This document shows, piece after piece, positions 51,681 to 61,187 of a DNA stretch of 64,000 nt (positions are counted from its first letter, which is position 1; each line of letters opens with the position of its first letter). Origin of the DNA: Luteimonas abyssi (GTDB taxonomy: Bacteria; Pseudomonadota; Gammaproteobacteria; Xanthomonadales; Xanthomonadaceae); the NCBI RefSeq assembly GCF_001482195.1, contig NZ_KQ759763.1, forward strand, positions 2,691,924 through 2,755,923, given 5' to 3'. The notes under the pieces were generated by a model. The model had not been told where the DNA came from. It did not search any database and saw only the letters and a program-made list of their open reading frames with translations. The position numbers and the translations under genes were made by a program.

Positions 51681-52679
51681 ATGCGGCGTCCACGGCTCGC
51701 GCTGGTCCCGGGCGAACCGGCCGGCGTCGGGCCGGAGCTGGCCGTCGCGGCCCTGTGCCGCGACTGGGAGGCCGACCTCGTCGTCCACGGCGATCTGCCG
51801 AGCCTCCAGCGCGCCGCCGCACAGCTGGGCCGCACCCTGCCTCGCAGGATTGCCGCCGATGCGCCCACCGGCACCGCCGGGCTGCGCCTGGTCGAGCACC
51901 CCCATCCCGAACCCGCGCCGCACGGCGAGCCCCGCCCCGCCAACGCCGCGAGCGTGGTCGCGGCCCTGACCGCCGCCGCGCGGGCCTGCGTGGCGGGCGA
52001 CTGCGATGGCATGGTGACCGGGCCGGTGCACAAGGCCACGATCAATGCGGGCGGCATCGCCTACACCGGCACCACCGAGCTGCTGGCCGCGCATGCCGGC
52101 CGCGACGTGGTGATGATGCTGGCCAACGACGTGGTGCGGGTCGCCCTGGTCACGACCCACCTCCCGCTGCGCGCGGTCGCGGATGCGGTCGACGCTGCGA
52201 CAGTCGAGCGCGTGGTGGAGATCCTGCACCGCGCCCTCGTACACGACTTCGGCATCGCCTTTCCCGTGATCGCCGTCCTCGGTCTCAACCCGCATGCCGG
52301 CGAAGACGGGCATCTCGGGCGCGAAGAGATCGACGTCATCGCCCCGGCGCTGGCCCGGCTGCGTGCTGCACGCGGCTACGACCTGCGCGGCCCGCTACCC
52401 GCCGACACCGCCTTCCTGCCGGCACGATTGCGCGATGTCGACGCGGTGCTGGCCATGTACCACGACCAGGGCCTGCCGGTGCTCAAGTACAGCGGCTTCG
52501 AGCGGGCGGTGAACCTCACCCTCGGCCTGCCCTATCCGCGCGTGGCCGTCGACCACGGCACCGCCCTCGACCTGGCCGGCCGCGGCATCGCCGATCCGTC
52601 GAGCCTGTTCGCCGCGATCGAGACCTGCACCCGTCTCGCACGGCAGCGGCTCGCGGGCGATCCGGCCGTCCGCGCGTGA
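51681..52679 (+). CDS. pdxA: 4-hydroxythreonine-4-phosphate dehydrogenase
   Basis: 332 residues, normal for PdxA. VPGEPAGVGPELAV near the start, the metal-binding GPVHKATINAGGIAYTGTTELLAAHAG, and LGLNPHAGEDGHLGREE and YHDQGLPVLKYSGFERAVNLTLGLP near the end. It acts in vitamin B6 synthesis. The start lies one base after surA's stop. It has a small csaA gene after it, which is not universal in this block. Confidence 0.95.
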   Translation: MRRPRLALVPGEPAGVGPELAVAALCRDWEADLVVHGDLPSLQRAAAQLGRTLPRRIAADAPTGTAGLRLVEHPHPEPAPHGEPRPANAASVVAALTAAARACVAGDCDGMVTGPVHKATINAGGIAYTGTTELLAAHAGRDVVMMLANDVVRVALVTTHLPLRAVADAVDAATVERVVEILHRALVHDFGIAFPVIAVLGLNPHAGEDGHLGREEIDVIAPALARLRAARGYDLRGPLPADTAFLPARLRDVDAVLAMYHDQGLPVLKYSGFERAVNLTLGLPYPRVAVDHGTALDLAGRGIADPSSLFAAIETCTRLARQRLAGDPAVRA

Positions 52680-52689
52680 GCACGCGCGC

Positions 52690-53040
52690 ATGAGCGACAT
52701 CGACTGGGACGCCTTCCAGCAGGTCGAGTTGCGCGTCGGACGCGTCGTCGAAGCCCGTCCGCTCGCCGAAGTGTTTCCCGGCGCACGCAAGCCGGCGTAC
52801 GTCCTGCACGTCGACTTCGGCCCGGGGATCGGCATCCGCAAATCGAGCGCACAGATCACCGAGCGCTACTCCGTCGACGCACTGATCGGCCGCCAGGTGG
52901 TGGCCGTGCTCAACCTTCCTCCCAAGCAGATCGGGCCGTTGATGTCGCAATGCCTGGTCACGGGCTTCCACGACGCGCAGGGGCACGTGGCATTGTGCGT
53001 GCCCGATGCCGACGTCCCGCTCGGCACCCGACTGGCATGA
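52690..53040 (+). CDS. csaA: tRNA-binding CsaA-like protein
   Basis: 116 residues, one EMAP/OB-fold tRNA-binding domain. FQQVELRVGRVVEARPLAEVFPGARKPAYVLHVDFG, then RKSSAQITERYS and VVAVLNLPPKQIGPLMSQCLVTG. CsaA binds tRNA and was studied as an export-related chaperone. It follows pdxA by 10 bp and precedes rsmA by 7 bp, so it is probably cotranscribed. No other domain. Confidence 0.92.
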   Translation: MSDIDWDAFQQVELRVGRVVEARPLAEVFPGARKPAYVLHVDFGPGIGIRKSSAQITERYSVDALIGRQVVAVLNLPPKQIGPLMSQCLVTGFHDAQGHVALCVPDADVPLGTRLA

Positions 53041-53047
53041 GTTCGCC

Positions 53048-53866
53048 ATGAATACCTCCACCGACTCCGGTTTCGGCCGCGCCAAGAAGGCGCTCGGCCA
53101 GCACTTCCTGCACGAGCGCGGCGTGATCGAGCGCATCCTGCAGGCACTGAACCCGACGCCTGGCGACCGCATCGTCGAAATCGGACCGGGCCAGGGCGCG
53201 CTGACGTTCCCCCTGTTGCGCGCGCACGGCGATCTCACGGTGATCGAGTTCGACCGCGACCTGATCGCCCCGCTGACTGCGGCTGCCGCGCCGCTGGGCC
53301 GGCTCGAGATCGTCCACCGCGACGTGCTCAAGGTCGACTTCGCCGCCCTGGCCGGCGACGACGCGCCGCTGCGCCTGGTCGGCAACCTGCCGTACAACAT
53401 TTCCTCGCCGATCCTGTTCCACGCCCTGGAGCACGCCACGGCGGTCCGCGACATGCACTTCATGCTGCAGAAGGAAGTCGTCGACCGCATGGCCGCCGCA
53501 CCCGGCAGCAAGGTCTACGGACGTCTGAGCGTGATGCTGCAGGCCTGGTGCGACGTGACACCCCTGTTCACCGTGGCGCCGGGCGCATTCCGTCCACCGC
53601 CGAAAGTGGACTCGGCCGTCGTGCGGCTGGTGCCGAAGCCGGCGACGCGGCGGCCTTCGGTCGATCCGGCGCGCTTCGCGCACGTCGTGCGCGCCGCGTT
53701 CGGCCAGCGCCGCAAGACGCTGCGCAACGCGCTGTCCACGGTCATGGATGCCGAAGCCATCGCGGCCGCCGGGCAGGAGCCCGGCGCCCGCGCCGAGCAG
53801 TTGTCGGTGGACGATTTCGTCGCACTGGCCAACGTGCCGGTCGACACCGCCACCGCGAACCGCTGA
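53048..53866 (+). CDS. rsmA: 16S rRNA adenine dimethyltransferase RsmA (KsgA)
   Basis: 272 residues from the ATG at MNTSTDSGFGRAKKALGQHFL, with the motif ALGQHFLHE. SAM motif VEIGPGQGALT and catalytic NLPYNISSPILF are in place, and the C-terminal helix domain (RAAFGQRRKTLRNALS) reads the rRNA. It dimethylates A1518 and A1519 of 16S rRNA. It follows csaA, with apaG-apaH next as in enterics. A 200-bp spacer separates it from apaG. Confidence 0.96.
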   Translation: MNTSTDSGFGRAKKALGQHFLHERGVIERILQALNPTPGDRIVEIGPGQGALTFPLLRAHGDLTVIEFDRDLIAPLTAAAAPLGRLEIVHRDVLKVDFAALAGDDAPLRLVGNLPYNISSPILFHALEHATAVRDMHFMLQKEVVDRMAAAPGSKVYGRLSVMLQAWCDVTPLFTVAPGAFRPPPKVDSAVVRLVPKPATRRPSVDPARFAHVVRAAFGQRRKTLRNALSTVMDAEAIAAAGQEPGARAEQLSVDDFVALANVPVDTATANR

Positions 53867-54067
53867 GTCCGCAGGCGAATCGCGCACCACGCCGTTGCGG
53901 GTCTCCGCACCAGGATCGCGTGGGAAAAGCGGGGGCCCATGCCACGCGGGCGGCGACGCGCACGGCAGCATCGATCGCGGATGATCGTCCGATCCGCGCG
54001 CGGCGCGCCCGCTTCCCGTGCATCGGCATCACCCACCGTTGCAGCGCGCTCCCTATACACTAGGCGC

Positions 54068-54451
54068 ATGAGCGAGACGCCCGACTACACGCTGGAGATC
54101 CACATCGCGACCCGCTTCCTCGACGAGGAATCGGAGCCCGAGCAGGACCGCTACGTGTTCGCCTACACCATCCGCATCCGCAATCTCGGCCGGCGTGCGG
54201 CGCAGTTGATCTCGCGGCACTGGATCATCACCGACGGCAACGGCAAGGTCGACGAGGTGCATGGCGAGGGCGTGGTCGGCGAGCAACCGACCATCGAACC
54301 GGGCGACGCATTCGAATACACCTCCGGCGCGGTGCTCGAAACCGCAGTCGGCAGCATGCAGGGGCGCTACGACATGGTCGGCGACGACGGCACGCAGTTC
54401 GATGCGCCGATCCCGCCGTTCACCTTGTCCATGCCGCGCACGCTGCACTGA
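54068..54451 (+). CDS. apaG: ApaG-domain protein (CorD)
   Basis: 127 residues, a single ApaG immunoglobulin-like fold: FAYTIRIRNLGRRAAQLISRHWIITDGNGKVDEVHGEGVVGEQP and SGAVLETAVGSMQGRYDMV. ApaG is linked to cobalt/magnesium resistance and polyphosphate-nucleotide binding, but its molecular role is not settled. Its start is 201 bp after rsmA, and apaH follows with a 25 bp gap. The order rsmA-apaG-apaH is conserved. Confidence 0.95.
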   Translation: MSETPDYTLEIHIATRFLDEESEPEQDRYVFAYTIRIRNLGRRAAQLISRHWIITDGNGKVDEVHGEGVVGEQPTIEPGDAFEYTSGAVLETAVGSMQGRYDMVGDDGTQFDAPIPPFTLSMPRTLH

Positions 54452-54476
54452 CCTCGACACGGGAGCCGGAGAGGAC

Positions 54477-55319
54477 ATGGCGGTCTGGGCGATCGGAGAC
54501 CTGCAGGGGTGCTACACGGCAACCCAGCGCTTGTTGGAGCGGATCGCGTTCGATCCCGCCCGCGACCGGCTGTGGTTGTGCGGGGATCTGGTCAACCGCG
54601 GCGGCGAATCGCTGGAGACGTTGCGTCTGGTTCATTCGCTGCGCGACAACGTCGACGTCGTGCTGGGCAATCACGACCTGTCGCTGCTGGCCATCGCCGA
54701 GCGCGACGAGGCGCAGCAGCGGCGGGTGAACCCGGACCTGCAGCGGATCCTGTTCGCGGACGATCGCGCGCCGCTGCTCGACTGGCTGCGCGCCCGGCCG
54801 CTGTTGCATCAGGACCGCGACCTCGGCTGGATGATGATCCACGCCGGCCTGGCGCCGAAGTGGACCGTGCAGATGGCGGCCAAGCACGCCGAAGAGGTCG
54901 AGCGTCGGCTGCGCGGCAACGGCTATCGCAAGCTGCTGCGGAACATGTACGGCGACCGCCCCGCCTGGACCCCCGGCCTCAAGGGCGTGGAACGCGAGCG
55001 GGCGATCATCAACCTGTTCACCCGCATGCGCTACTGCACGCCGCGCGGGCGGATCGCGTTCGAGGAGAAGGGCGCACCCGGCACCCAGGCCAACGGCCTG
55101 TATCCCTGGTACGAAGTGCCCGGACGCGCCGAGCGCGACTTGCGCATCGTGTGCGGCCACTGGTCCACGCTGGGGCTGTTCATCGGCCACGGTGTGCATG
55201 CCATCGACACCGGTGCGGTCTGGGGCGGCAAGCTGACCGCCCTGCAGCTCGATACCGACGAATTGCGCGTGGTGCAGGTGCCGGGGCGCGATGTGCCGGC
55301 CGGCGACCGCAGGGAGTGA
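54477..55319 (+). CDS. apaH: Symmetrical bis(5'-nucleosyl)-tetraphosphatase
   Basis: 280 residues. Metallophosphoesterase motifs GDLQGC, GDLVNRG and GNHD in AIGDLQGCYTAT, LCGDLVNRGGES and VVLGNHDLSLLA; later HAGLAP and GHWSTLG. It splits Ap4A into two ADP and also removes Np4N caps from RNA. Ends the lptD-apaH block and converges with folA, 13 bp away. Confidence 0.96.
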   Translation: MAVWAIGDLQGCYTATQRLLERIAFDPARDRLWLCGDLVNRGGESLETLRLVHSLRDNVDVVLGNHDLSLLAIAERDEAQQRRVNPDLQRILFADDRAPLLDWLRARPLLHQDRDLGWMMIHAGLAPKWTVQMAAKHAEEVERRLRGNGYRKLLRNMYGDRPAWTPGLKGVERERAIINLFTRMRYCTPRGRIAFEEKGAPGTQANGLYPWYEVPGRAERDLRIVCGHWSTLGLFIGHGVHAIDTGAVWGGKLTALQLDTDELRVVQVPGRDVPAGDRRE

Positions 55320-55332
55320 GCGTCCGCGCGGC

Positions 55333-55815
55333 TCAGCCGCGTGCGTAGTCCACGAACTCGAACGGGATCACATGCCGTGTGTCGGCGGGTCGTGCCTCGC
55401 GCGCCACGACGTTCCACGCCATTTGCGTCCAGTCCGGAAAGAACGCATCCGCATCGGCCACGATCGTATCGACATGGGTCAGGTGCAGCACGTCGGCATG
55501 CGGCAAGGTCAATGCGTAGATCTCGCCACCGCCGATCACGCACAGCTCGTCCGCGTCGACGGCCAGCGCCGCGTCGAGCGAGCTCACCGCACGCATGCCT
55601 TCGAACGGCAACCGGCCACTGCGCGTGAGCACCAGATTCTCGCGTCCGGGCAATGCACGCCCCAACGACTCGGCGGTCTTGCGTCCCATCAGCACAGGCT
55701 TGCCGAGGGTCAACGCCTTGAACCGTTTCAGGTCGTCCGGCAATCGCCAGGGCAACGCGTTCCCCCGCCCGATCGCGCGGTTGCGGTCCAGGGCGGCGAT
55801 CAGGCTAATGCGCAT
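55333..55815 (-). CDS. folA: Dihydrofolate reductase
   Basis: 160 residues from MRISLIAALDRNRAIG. Motifs AIGRGNALPWRLPDDLKRFKALT (Asp27-type), KPVLMGRKTAESLGR and ELCVIGGGEIYAL are all kept. It makes tetrahydrofolate, consumed in the dTMP step by ThyA. Its start lies inside the last 11 bases of the small membrane gene upstream, so it may be coupled to that gene's translation. Two genes up is thyA. Confidence 0.96.
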   Translation of the reverse strand: MRISLIAALDRNRAIGRGNALPWRLPDDLKRFKALTLGKPVLMGRKTAESLGRALPGRENLVLTRSGRLPFEGMRAVSSLDAALAVDADELCVIGGGEIYALTLPHADVLHLTHVDTIVADADAFFPDWTQMAWNVVAREARPADTRHVIPFEFVDYARG

Positions 55816-56107
55816 CCGGATGGAGCCTTGAGTAGATGCGCATGCCTTCCTGGCGCGCGTATGCGCCAAGACAGATCGTGGCGACGTAGACCACGAGAAA
55901 GGTCAGGCTCGTGCCCACCGGCAGATTCAGGACGGCCGATAGCACCGAGATCTGGGGCGTTTCGGGCATCAACATCTGCCGCAGCAACGCCCCCATCGGG
56001 ACGATCAGCAGGCTACCCAGTACGCCGCAGAACAGGAAGTTGGACATCGTGAGCAGGGAGTCGGCGAACTTCTCCTGCGCTCTCCTGCTGTGATCTCGAA
56101 CACGCAT
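55805..56107 (-). CDS. Small two-helix membrane protein
   Basis: 100 residues with helices at about 23-44 (NFLFCGVLGSLLIVPMGALL) and 60-82 (NLPVGTSLTFLVVYVATICLG), and charged ends that would both face the cytoplasm. No recognised family. Its base composition is lower in GC than thyA and folA. The last 11 bases overlap folA, so it is translated into the folA start. It sits between thyA and folA, perhaps as a late insertion into a conserved pair. Confidence 0.65.
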   Translation of the reverse strand: MRVRDHSRRAQEKFADSLLTMSNFLFCGVLGSLLIVPMGALLRQMLMPETPQISVLSAVLNLPVGTSLTFLVVYVATICLGAYARQEGMRIYSRLHPDAH

Positions 56108-56140
56108 GTACGGGCCCGCTCCTTGCGATCGTCGAAGTAG

Positions 56141-56935
56141 CTAGACCGCCACCGGCGCCTTGATCGCCGGGTGCGGGTCGTAGCCCTCGATGGCGATGTC
56201 GTCGTAGGCGAACGCGAACAGGTCGGTCACGTCCGGATTGAGCACCAGCCGCGGCAGTGGCCGCGGCGCGCGCTCGAGCTGCTCGCGCGCCTGCACCTCG
56301 TGGTTCGAATACAGGTGCGCATCGCCCAGCGTATGGACGAAATCGCCCACACCCAGTCCGGTCACCTGCGCCACCATGTGGGTCAGCAGGGCGTAGCTCG
56401 CGATGTTGAACGGCACGCCGAGGAAGATGTCACCACTGCGCTGGTAGAGCTGGCAGCTCAGCTTGCCGTCGACGACGTAGAACTGGAACATCGTGTGGCA
56501 CGGCATCAGCGCCATCTGCGGCAACTCGGCCACGTTCCAGGCCGAGACCACCAGGCGCCGGGAATCCGGGTTGCGACGGATCTCGTCGACCACCCAGCGG
56601 ATCTGGTCGATCTCGACGCCGTCGGCACCGGCCCAGCGGCGCCATTGCTTGCCGTATACCGGCCCGAGCTCGCCATCGGCATCGGCCCATTCGTCCCAGA
56701 TGCTGACGCGGTTGTCCCTGAGGTAGGCGATGTTGGTCTCGCCCTTCAGGAACCACAGCAGCTCGTGGATGATCGAGCGCAGGTGCAGCTTCTTGGTGGT
56801 GACGAGGGGGAAACCCTGCGCCAGATCGAAGCGCATCTGCCAACCGAACACGCTGCGCGTGCCGGTGCCGGTGCGATCGGACTTGACCGCGCCCTGCTCG
56901 AGGACATGCTGCAGCAGTTGAAGATACGGCTGCAT
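56141..56935 (-). CDS. thyA: Thymidylate synthase
   Basis: 264 residues. The catalytic Cys is in [14 protein letters not shown], with the Arg pocket [16 protein letters not shown] before it and the [14 protein letters not shown] region after. It methylates dUMP with methylene-tetrahydrofolate. It is encoded one base after lgt ends, in the order lgt-thyA-(membrane)-folA on the minus strand. Highly conserved. Confidence 0.97.
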   Translation of the reverse strand: MQPYLQLLQHVLEQGAVKSDRTGTGTRSVFGWQMRFDLAQGFPLVTTKKLHLRSIIHELLWFLKGETNIAYLRDNRVSIWDEWADADGELGPVYGKQWRRWAGADGVEIDQIRWVVDEIRRNPDSRRLVVSAWNVAELPQMALMPCHTMFQFYVVDGKLSCQLYQRSGDIFLGVPFNIASYALLTHMVAQVTGLGVGDFVHTLGDAHLYSNHEVQAREQLERAPRPLPRLVLNPDVTDLFAFAYDDIAIEGYDPHPAIKAPVAV

Positions 56936-56936
56936 G

Positions 56937-57857
56937 TCAGCGCCCCTTGGCCGGTGCGGGAGCGTCGATGCGCGGCTGCAGGACCGGCGCGGTCCGCGAT
57001 TTCCAGAACAGGAACACGCCGAGCAGGATCAGCGGCACGCTCAGGATCTGCCCCATGGTCAGCCAGCCGAACGCCAGGTAGCCCAATTGCGGGTCCGGTT
57101 CGCGCACGAACTCGACCAGGAAGCGGAACACGCCGTAGCCCACCGCGAACATGCCCGACACTGCGTATCGCGCCCGCGGTTTCATCGAGTACACCCATAC
57201 CAGCGCGAACAGCGCCACACCCTCGAGGAAGGCCTGATAAAGCTGCGACGGATGCCGCGCGAACGCGTCCAGCACGCCGCTGGCGTGCGCGGCGCGCAGG
57301 GCTTCGCCATCCATGCTCCAGAACGGTTGCGGCAGCGAGTGCGGGAACACCACCGCCCAGCTCACGTCGGTGGTCCGCCCCCAGAGTTCGCCGCCGATCC
57401 AGTTGCCGATGCGACCGAAGCCCAGCCCCAGCGGCACCAGCGGCGCGCCGAAGTCCATCACATCGAAGAAGTGCAGTCCCTTCTGCCGTGCCCAGAGCCA
57501 GGCCGCCACCAGCACGCCCAGCAGCCCGCCGTGGAAACTCATGCCGCCTTCCCACGGCCGCAGCAGCATGGTCGGATCGGCGAGGAAATCGCCGAAGGCG
57601 TAGAACAGCACGTAGCCGACCCGGCCGCCCAGCACGACGCCGAACATGCAGTAGAACAGCAGGTCGCCGAACGCGGTCTGGTCGACGCCCGGCAGACGCC
57701 CGGCACGGATCCGGCTGCGCCCCAGCCACCAGGCGCTGAGGAAGGCGATCAGGTACATGATCCCGTACCAGTGCACCTGCGGATGGAACTGGCGACCGAA
57801 CAGTTCGAACGCCGGCAGCGAGAACGCGATGGGGTCGACCTGGTGCAGGATCGTCAC
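56937..57857 (-). CDS. lgt: Prolipoprotein diacylglyceryl transferase
   Basis: 306 residues and seven membrane segments. The HGGLLG motif ([14 protein letters not shown]) and the phosphatidylglycerol signature [26 protein letters not shown] are present. It adds the diacylglyceryl group to lipoprotein Cys, including the lipoproteins predicted in this window. lgt is followed by thyA with a single base between, an order known from many gammaproteobacteria. Confidence 0.96.
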   Translation of the reverse strand: MTILHQVDPIAFSLPAFELFGRQFHPQVHWYGIMYLIAFLSAWWLGRSRIRAGRLPGVDQTAFGDLLFYCMFGVVLGGRVGYVLFYAFGDFLADPTMLLRPWEGGMSFHGGLLGVLVAAWLWARQKGLHFFDVMDFGAPLVPLGLGFGRIGNWIGGELWGRTTDVSWAVVFPHSLPQPFWSMDGEALRAAHASGVLDAFARHPSQLYQAFLEGVALFALVWVYSMKPRARYAVSGMFAVGYGVFRFLVEFVREPDPQLGYLAFGWLTMGQILSVPLILLGVFLFWKSRTAPVLQPRIDAPAPAKGR

Positions 57858-57963
57858 GGGAAGTCAGCTCCTCCGGAAAAACGGCCCCGCCGGCGGCCGC
57901 CGGCGGGTGAAACAGCGTGGCGATGCGCGCCCACGGAGCGATCCGCGGACGCGCATCGGCCCC

Positions 57964-58743
57964 TCAGCGCGGCAGCGGCTGCCGGGGCTCGTCGACCGGC
58001 GGCACCACCTGACCCTGGTTGCGCATCGTATTGCGCTTGGCCCACAGGTTCATGATCTCGACGAAGGCCGAGAAGCCCATCGCACCGTAGATGTAGCCCT
58101 TCGGAATGTGCAAGCCCAGACCATCGAAGGTCAGGAACACACCGATCAGCACGATGAATGCCAGCGCCAGCATCTTCACCGTCGGGTTCGCATCGATGAA
58201 GCGGCCGAGCGGCTGCGCGGCCAGCAGCATCACCGCCACCGCGATCAGGATCGCGGCGACCATCACCGGCACGTAATCGCCGGCCATGCCGACCGCGGCG
58301 ATCACCGAGTCCAGGGAGAACACGATGTCGATGATCGCGATCTGCACGATCACCGAACCGAACGATGCGGTCGCGGCACCGGCCGCGCTGGCATCGCCGT
58401 GCGGCTCGCCCTTGAGCTGCTCGCGGATCTCCATGCCGCCCTTCACGATCAGGAACAGGCCGCCGAGGATCAGGATCAGGTCGCGCACCGACACACCGCG
58501 CCCGAACAGCTCGAACAGCGGCGTGGTCAGCCGCGCCAGCCAGGCCAGGGTGAGCAACAGCGCGATTCGCGTGATGCACGCCACCGCGATGCCGAACTTG
58601 CGCGCGAACTCGCGCCGTTCGATCGGCAGCTTGCTCACCGCGATCGAAATGAACACCAGATTGTCGATGCCGAGCACGATCTCGATCGCGGCCAGCGTTA
58701 CCAGCAGGATCCACACCTGTGGATCGGTCAGCAGTTCCATCAT
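57964..58743 (-). CDS. TerC family membrane protein
   Basis: 259 residues, seven to nine membrane helices. The family motif LGIDNLVFISIAVSKLP at about 25-41 and the second one, IDIVFSLDSVIAAVGMAGDYVPVMVAAILIAV, each with an Asp used for metal binding. Proteins of this class handle metal ions (Mn in related families) or tellurite resistance. No yybP-ykoY-type riboswitch is seen because dgkA ends just 34 bp upstream. Function in this organism not known. Confidence 0.9.
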   Translation of the reverse strand: MMELLTDPQVWILLVTLAAIEIVLGIDNLVFISIAVSKLPIERREFARKFGIAVACITRIALLLTLAWLARLTTPLFELFGRGVSVRDLILILGGLFLIVKGGMEIREQLKGEPHGDASAAGAATASFGSVIVQIAIIDIVFSLDSVIAAVGMAGDYVPVMVAAILIAVAVMLLAAQPLGRFIDANPTVKMLALAFIVLIGVFLTFDGLGLHIPKGYIYGAMGFSAFVEIMNLWAKRNTMRNQGQVVPPVDEPRQPLPR

Positions 58744-58777
58744 TGGGTCGATGTCCTCGTCAGTTACGACCTATCCG

Positions 58778-59155
58778 TCACAGCCAGCGCGGGACCAGGA
58801 TCAGGCCCCACACCACGCCGACGTTCACCATGGCGATCAGCACGGCGGCCGATCCCATGTCCTTGGCGCGGCCGGCCATCTCGTGCCATTCCGCGCCGAA
58901 TCGTTCGATCACCGCCTCGATCGCCGAATTCAGCAATTCCACCAGCAACACCAGCAGACAACTGCCCAGCAGCAGCGCCCGCTCCACGCCGGTATCGCCC
59001 AGCCACAGCGCCACCGGCGCCAGCACCGCCAGCAGGTAGACCTCCAGCCGGAACGAGGACTCGTGCAGCCAGGCCGCACGCAGCCCCTGCAGCGACCAGA
59101 CCGTCGCTTTCCAGATCCGGGCGGGTCCTCGCGGCAGGTGACCGGTCTCGTCCAT
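58778..59155 (-). CDS. dgkA: Diacylglycerol kinase DgkA
   Basis: 125 residues and three membrane helices. Family signature VELLNSAIEAVIERFGAEWHEMAGRAKDMGSAAV is the catalytic and Mg-binding region. It phosphorylates diacylglycerol left over from MDO synthesis or other lipid use. Forms a pair with terC downstream on the minus strand. There is a 243-bp spacer before the divergent SGNH gene, with no other gene supported. Confidence 0.95.
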   Translation of the reverse strand: MDETGHLPRGPARIWKATVWSLQGLRAAWLHESSFRLEVYLLAVLAPVALWLGDTGVERALLLGSCLLVLLVELLNSAIEAVIERFGAEWHEMAGRAKDMGSAAVLIAMVNVGVVWGLILVPRWL

Positions 59156-59398
59156 CGTTCACACGCCCCGGCCCGGCCGCGACGCCTCGCCGGCGGCAGC
59201 CTGCAGGTGCGACGCGAGAGCGGAATCGGCGGGCGGGCTCGGGAACTCGGCGGGACGACACATGGGAACGGGAATCGGCGCGCTGGGCGGGTCCGGGCGA
59301 CGGGCCATTCTGCCATAAGCCCGTCCCCGCCCCGCGCCGGTTTGCATCCGCCGCCGGCCCCTGTTTGACTGGCGTTTCCCCGCGCCCTGCCGTCCACG

Positions 59399-60109
59399 AT
59401 GTCCCGACGAACCAACCTGCGCCTGACCGGCGCGCTCTGCAGCCTGTTGATCGCCTGGTCGGCCTGTGTCGGCGCATCCGACGGCACCGCGCCAGTCCTG
59501 CTTCCGGTGGACCCGGTGTCGTCGTCGGAATGGACCCGGGACATGGCCCGGTTCGCCGCCGAGGACGCCGCCCATCCGCCGCCGGCGCGTCCGATCGTGT
59601 TCACCGGCAGCTCATCGGTCCGGTTGTGGACGACGCTCGCCGAGGACCTGCCGCACCTGCAGGTCCTGAACCGGGGCTTCGGCGGCTCGCAGATCCGCGA
59701 CGCCGTGCATTTCGCCGACGAAGTGGCGCTGCGTTACCGGCCCGCCCGCATCGTGATCTATTCCGGCGACAACGACACCATGTCCGGGCGCTCCCCGGAT
59801 CAGGTGCTGTCGGATTACCGGCAGTTCGTCGCCCGGATCCACCGCGACCTGCCCGGCACCCGCATCGACATCATCTCGATCAAGCCCAGTCCGATCACCG
59901 CCCACCTGCTGGACGTGCAGCGCGAGGCCAACGAACGCGTGCAGGCCTGGGCCGGGACCACGCCGCAGGTGGGCTTCATCGATGTTTTCACGCCGATGCT
60001 CGACGCCGACGGCCAGCCCCGCGAGGACCTGTTCGTCGCCGACGGACTGCATCTCAACCGAACCGGCTACGCGCTGTGGCGCCAGGTGATCGGCGACGCG
60101 CTGCGCTGA
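59399..60109 (+). CDS. Secreted SGNH/GDSL-type hydrolase
   Basis: 236 residues with a signal peptide (LTGALCSLLIAWSACVG). The nucleophile Ser is in FTGSSSVRLW, the Gly/Asn blocks in GGSQIRD and IYSGDNDTM, and the Asp-His pair in DGLHLNRTGYALW. It belongs to the GDSL-like esterase/lipase group; exported to the periplasm or beyond. Natural substrate unknown. Opposes the isoaspartyl peptidase gene, with 22 bp between the stops. Confidence 0.85.
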   Translation: MSRRTNLRLTGALCSLLIAWSACVGASDGTAPVLLPVDPVSSSEWTRDMARFAAEDAAHPPPARPIVFTGSSSVRLWTTLAEDLPHLQVLNRGFGGSQIRDAVHFADEVALRYRPARIVIYSGDNDTMSGRSPDQVLSDYRQFVARIHRDLPGTRIDIISIKPSPITAHLLDVQREANERVQAWAGTTPQVGFIDVFTPMLDADGQPREDLFVADGLHLNRTGYALWRQVIGDALR

Positions 60110-60131
60110 TGCCGGGTGCCGGGCACCCCGG

Positions 60132-61187
60132 TCATTCGTCGGCGAAGATCGCGGTACCGCGGCTGCCGTCGGGCGCGAGCCAGCCGCGGTACATGCCCGA
60201 GGTGTTGAACGGCAGCGCCAGGTGGCCCTGCGCGTCGAGCGCGATGACGCCGCCGTCGCCGCCGTGCTCGGGAATCACCCGCATCACCACCTCGTCCGCG
60301 GCCGTCTGCAGGCTGTCCCCGCGGTAAGCCACGCGCGCGCAGATGTCGTGGGCGACGGCATTGCGGATGAAGAACTCGCCCCAGCCCGTCGCCGACACGC
60401 CGCAGCCGGCATCGGCCCAGGTGCCGGCACCGATGATCGGCGCATCGCCGACCCGGCCGTAGCGCTTGTTGGTCATGCCACCGGTTGAGGTGGCGGCCGC
60501 GATCCGACCGTCGCGGTCCAAGGCGACGGCGCCGACGGTGCCGAAGTACGCGTCCGGCGCGTCCGCGTCCCTGCCGTGTCGTGCCTGGCGCTGTGCCGCC
60601 TCGCGCGCTCGCGCACGATCGAGCTGCTCGCGACGCTGCGGGGTGCCGAACCATGCATTCGGCACGCGCTCGAGATCGTCGTGTGCATCGGCGAACCGCT
60701 CGGCGCCGTCGCCGATCAACATCACGTGTGGGGATGCGTCCATCACCCGCCGCGCCAACCGCACCGGATTGCGCACGGTGGTCACGCCGGCCACTGCGCC
60801 GGCCCGTCGGGTATGGCCTTCCATCACCGAGGCGTCCAGCTCGTGGCCGCCGTCGGCGTTGAACACCGCGCCGTGCCCGGCGTTGAAGCGTGGCGATTCC
60901 TCCAGCACGCGGACCGTGGCCTCCACCGCATCGAGCGCCGAGCCGCCCGCACCGAGAATGCCCTGCCCGGCGTCCAGCGCCTGGTCGAGCGCGGCACGGA
61001 TCTCGCGCTCGTCGTCGGCCGACAAAGCGTCGCGCTCGATGACGCCCGCCCCACCGTGGATCACCAGTGCGATCGGCCCGCTGCCGGTGTCATCACGCGA
61101 CGCGTCCGCCCAGGCCGCGCCCGCACACAGGGTCGCCACCAGCGCGCCGCACAGGCGCAGTCGGTTCGAAGAAAGAGAGGCCGGCAT
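60132..61187 (-). CDS. Isoaspartyl peptidase / plant-type L-asparaginase
   Basis: 351 residues from the ATG at MPASLSSNRLR. Signal peptide (LRLCGALVATLCAGAAWA), VIHGGAGVIERD start of the alpha subunit, and the autocleavage site before Thr in GTVGAVALDRDG, where Thr becomes the nucleophile of the beta subunit. GGMTNKRYGRVGDAPIIGAGTWAD is typical. Such enzymes cleave isoaspartyl dipeptides. Here the enzyme is predicted to be periplasmic. A second, unrelated asparaginase-like gene lies at about 8.3 kb. Confidence 0.93.
   Translation of the reverse strand: MPASLSSNRLRLCGALVATLCAGAAWADASRDDTGSGPIALVIHGGAGVIERDALSADDEREIRAALDQALDAGQGILGAGGSALDAVEATVRVLEESPRFNAGHGAVFNADGGHELDASVMEGHTRRAGAVAGVTTVRNPVRLARRVMDASPHVMLIGDGAERFADAHDDLERVPNAWFGTPQRREQLDRARAREAAQRQARHGRDADAPDAYFGTVGAVALDRDGRIAAATSTGGMTNKRYGRVGDAPIIGAGTWADAGCGVSATGWGEFFIRNAVAHDICARVAYRGDSLQTAADEVVMRVIPEHGGDGGVIALDAQGHLALPFNTSGMYRGWLAPDGSRGTAIFADE

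Noticed and set aside
58744..58777. Manganese (yybP-ykoY) riboswitch before terC
   Set aside because: Only 34 bases separate terC from dgkA.
57757..60327. 856-codon plus-strand frame across terC and dgkA
   Set aside because: Shadow; it crosses several real genes on both strands and has no start signal or domain.
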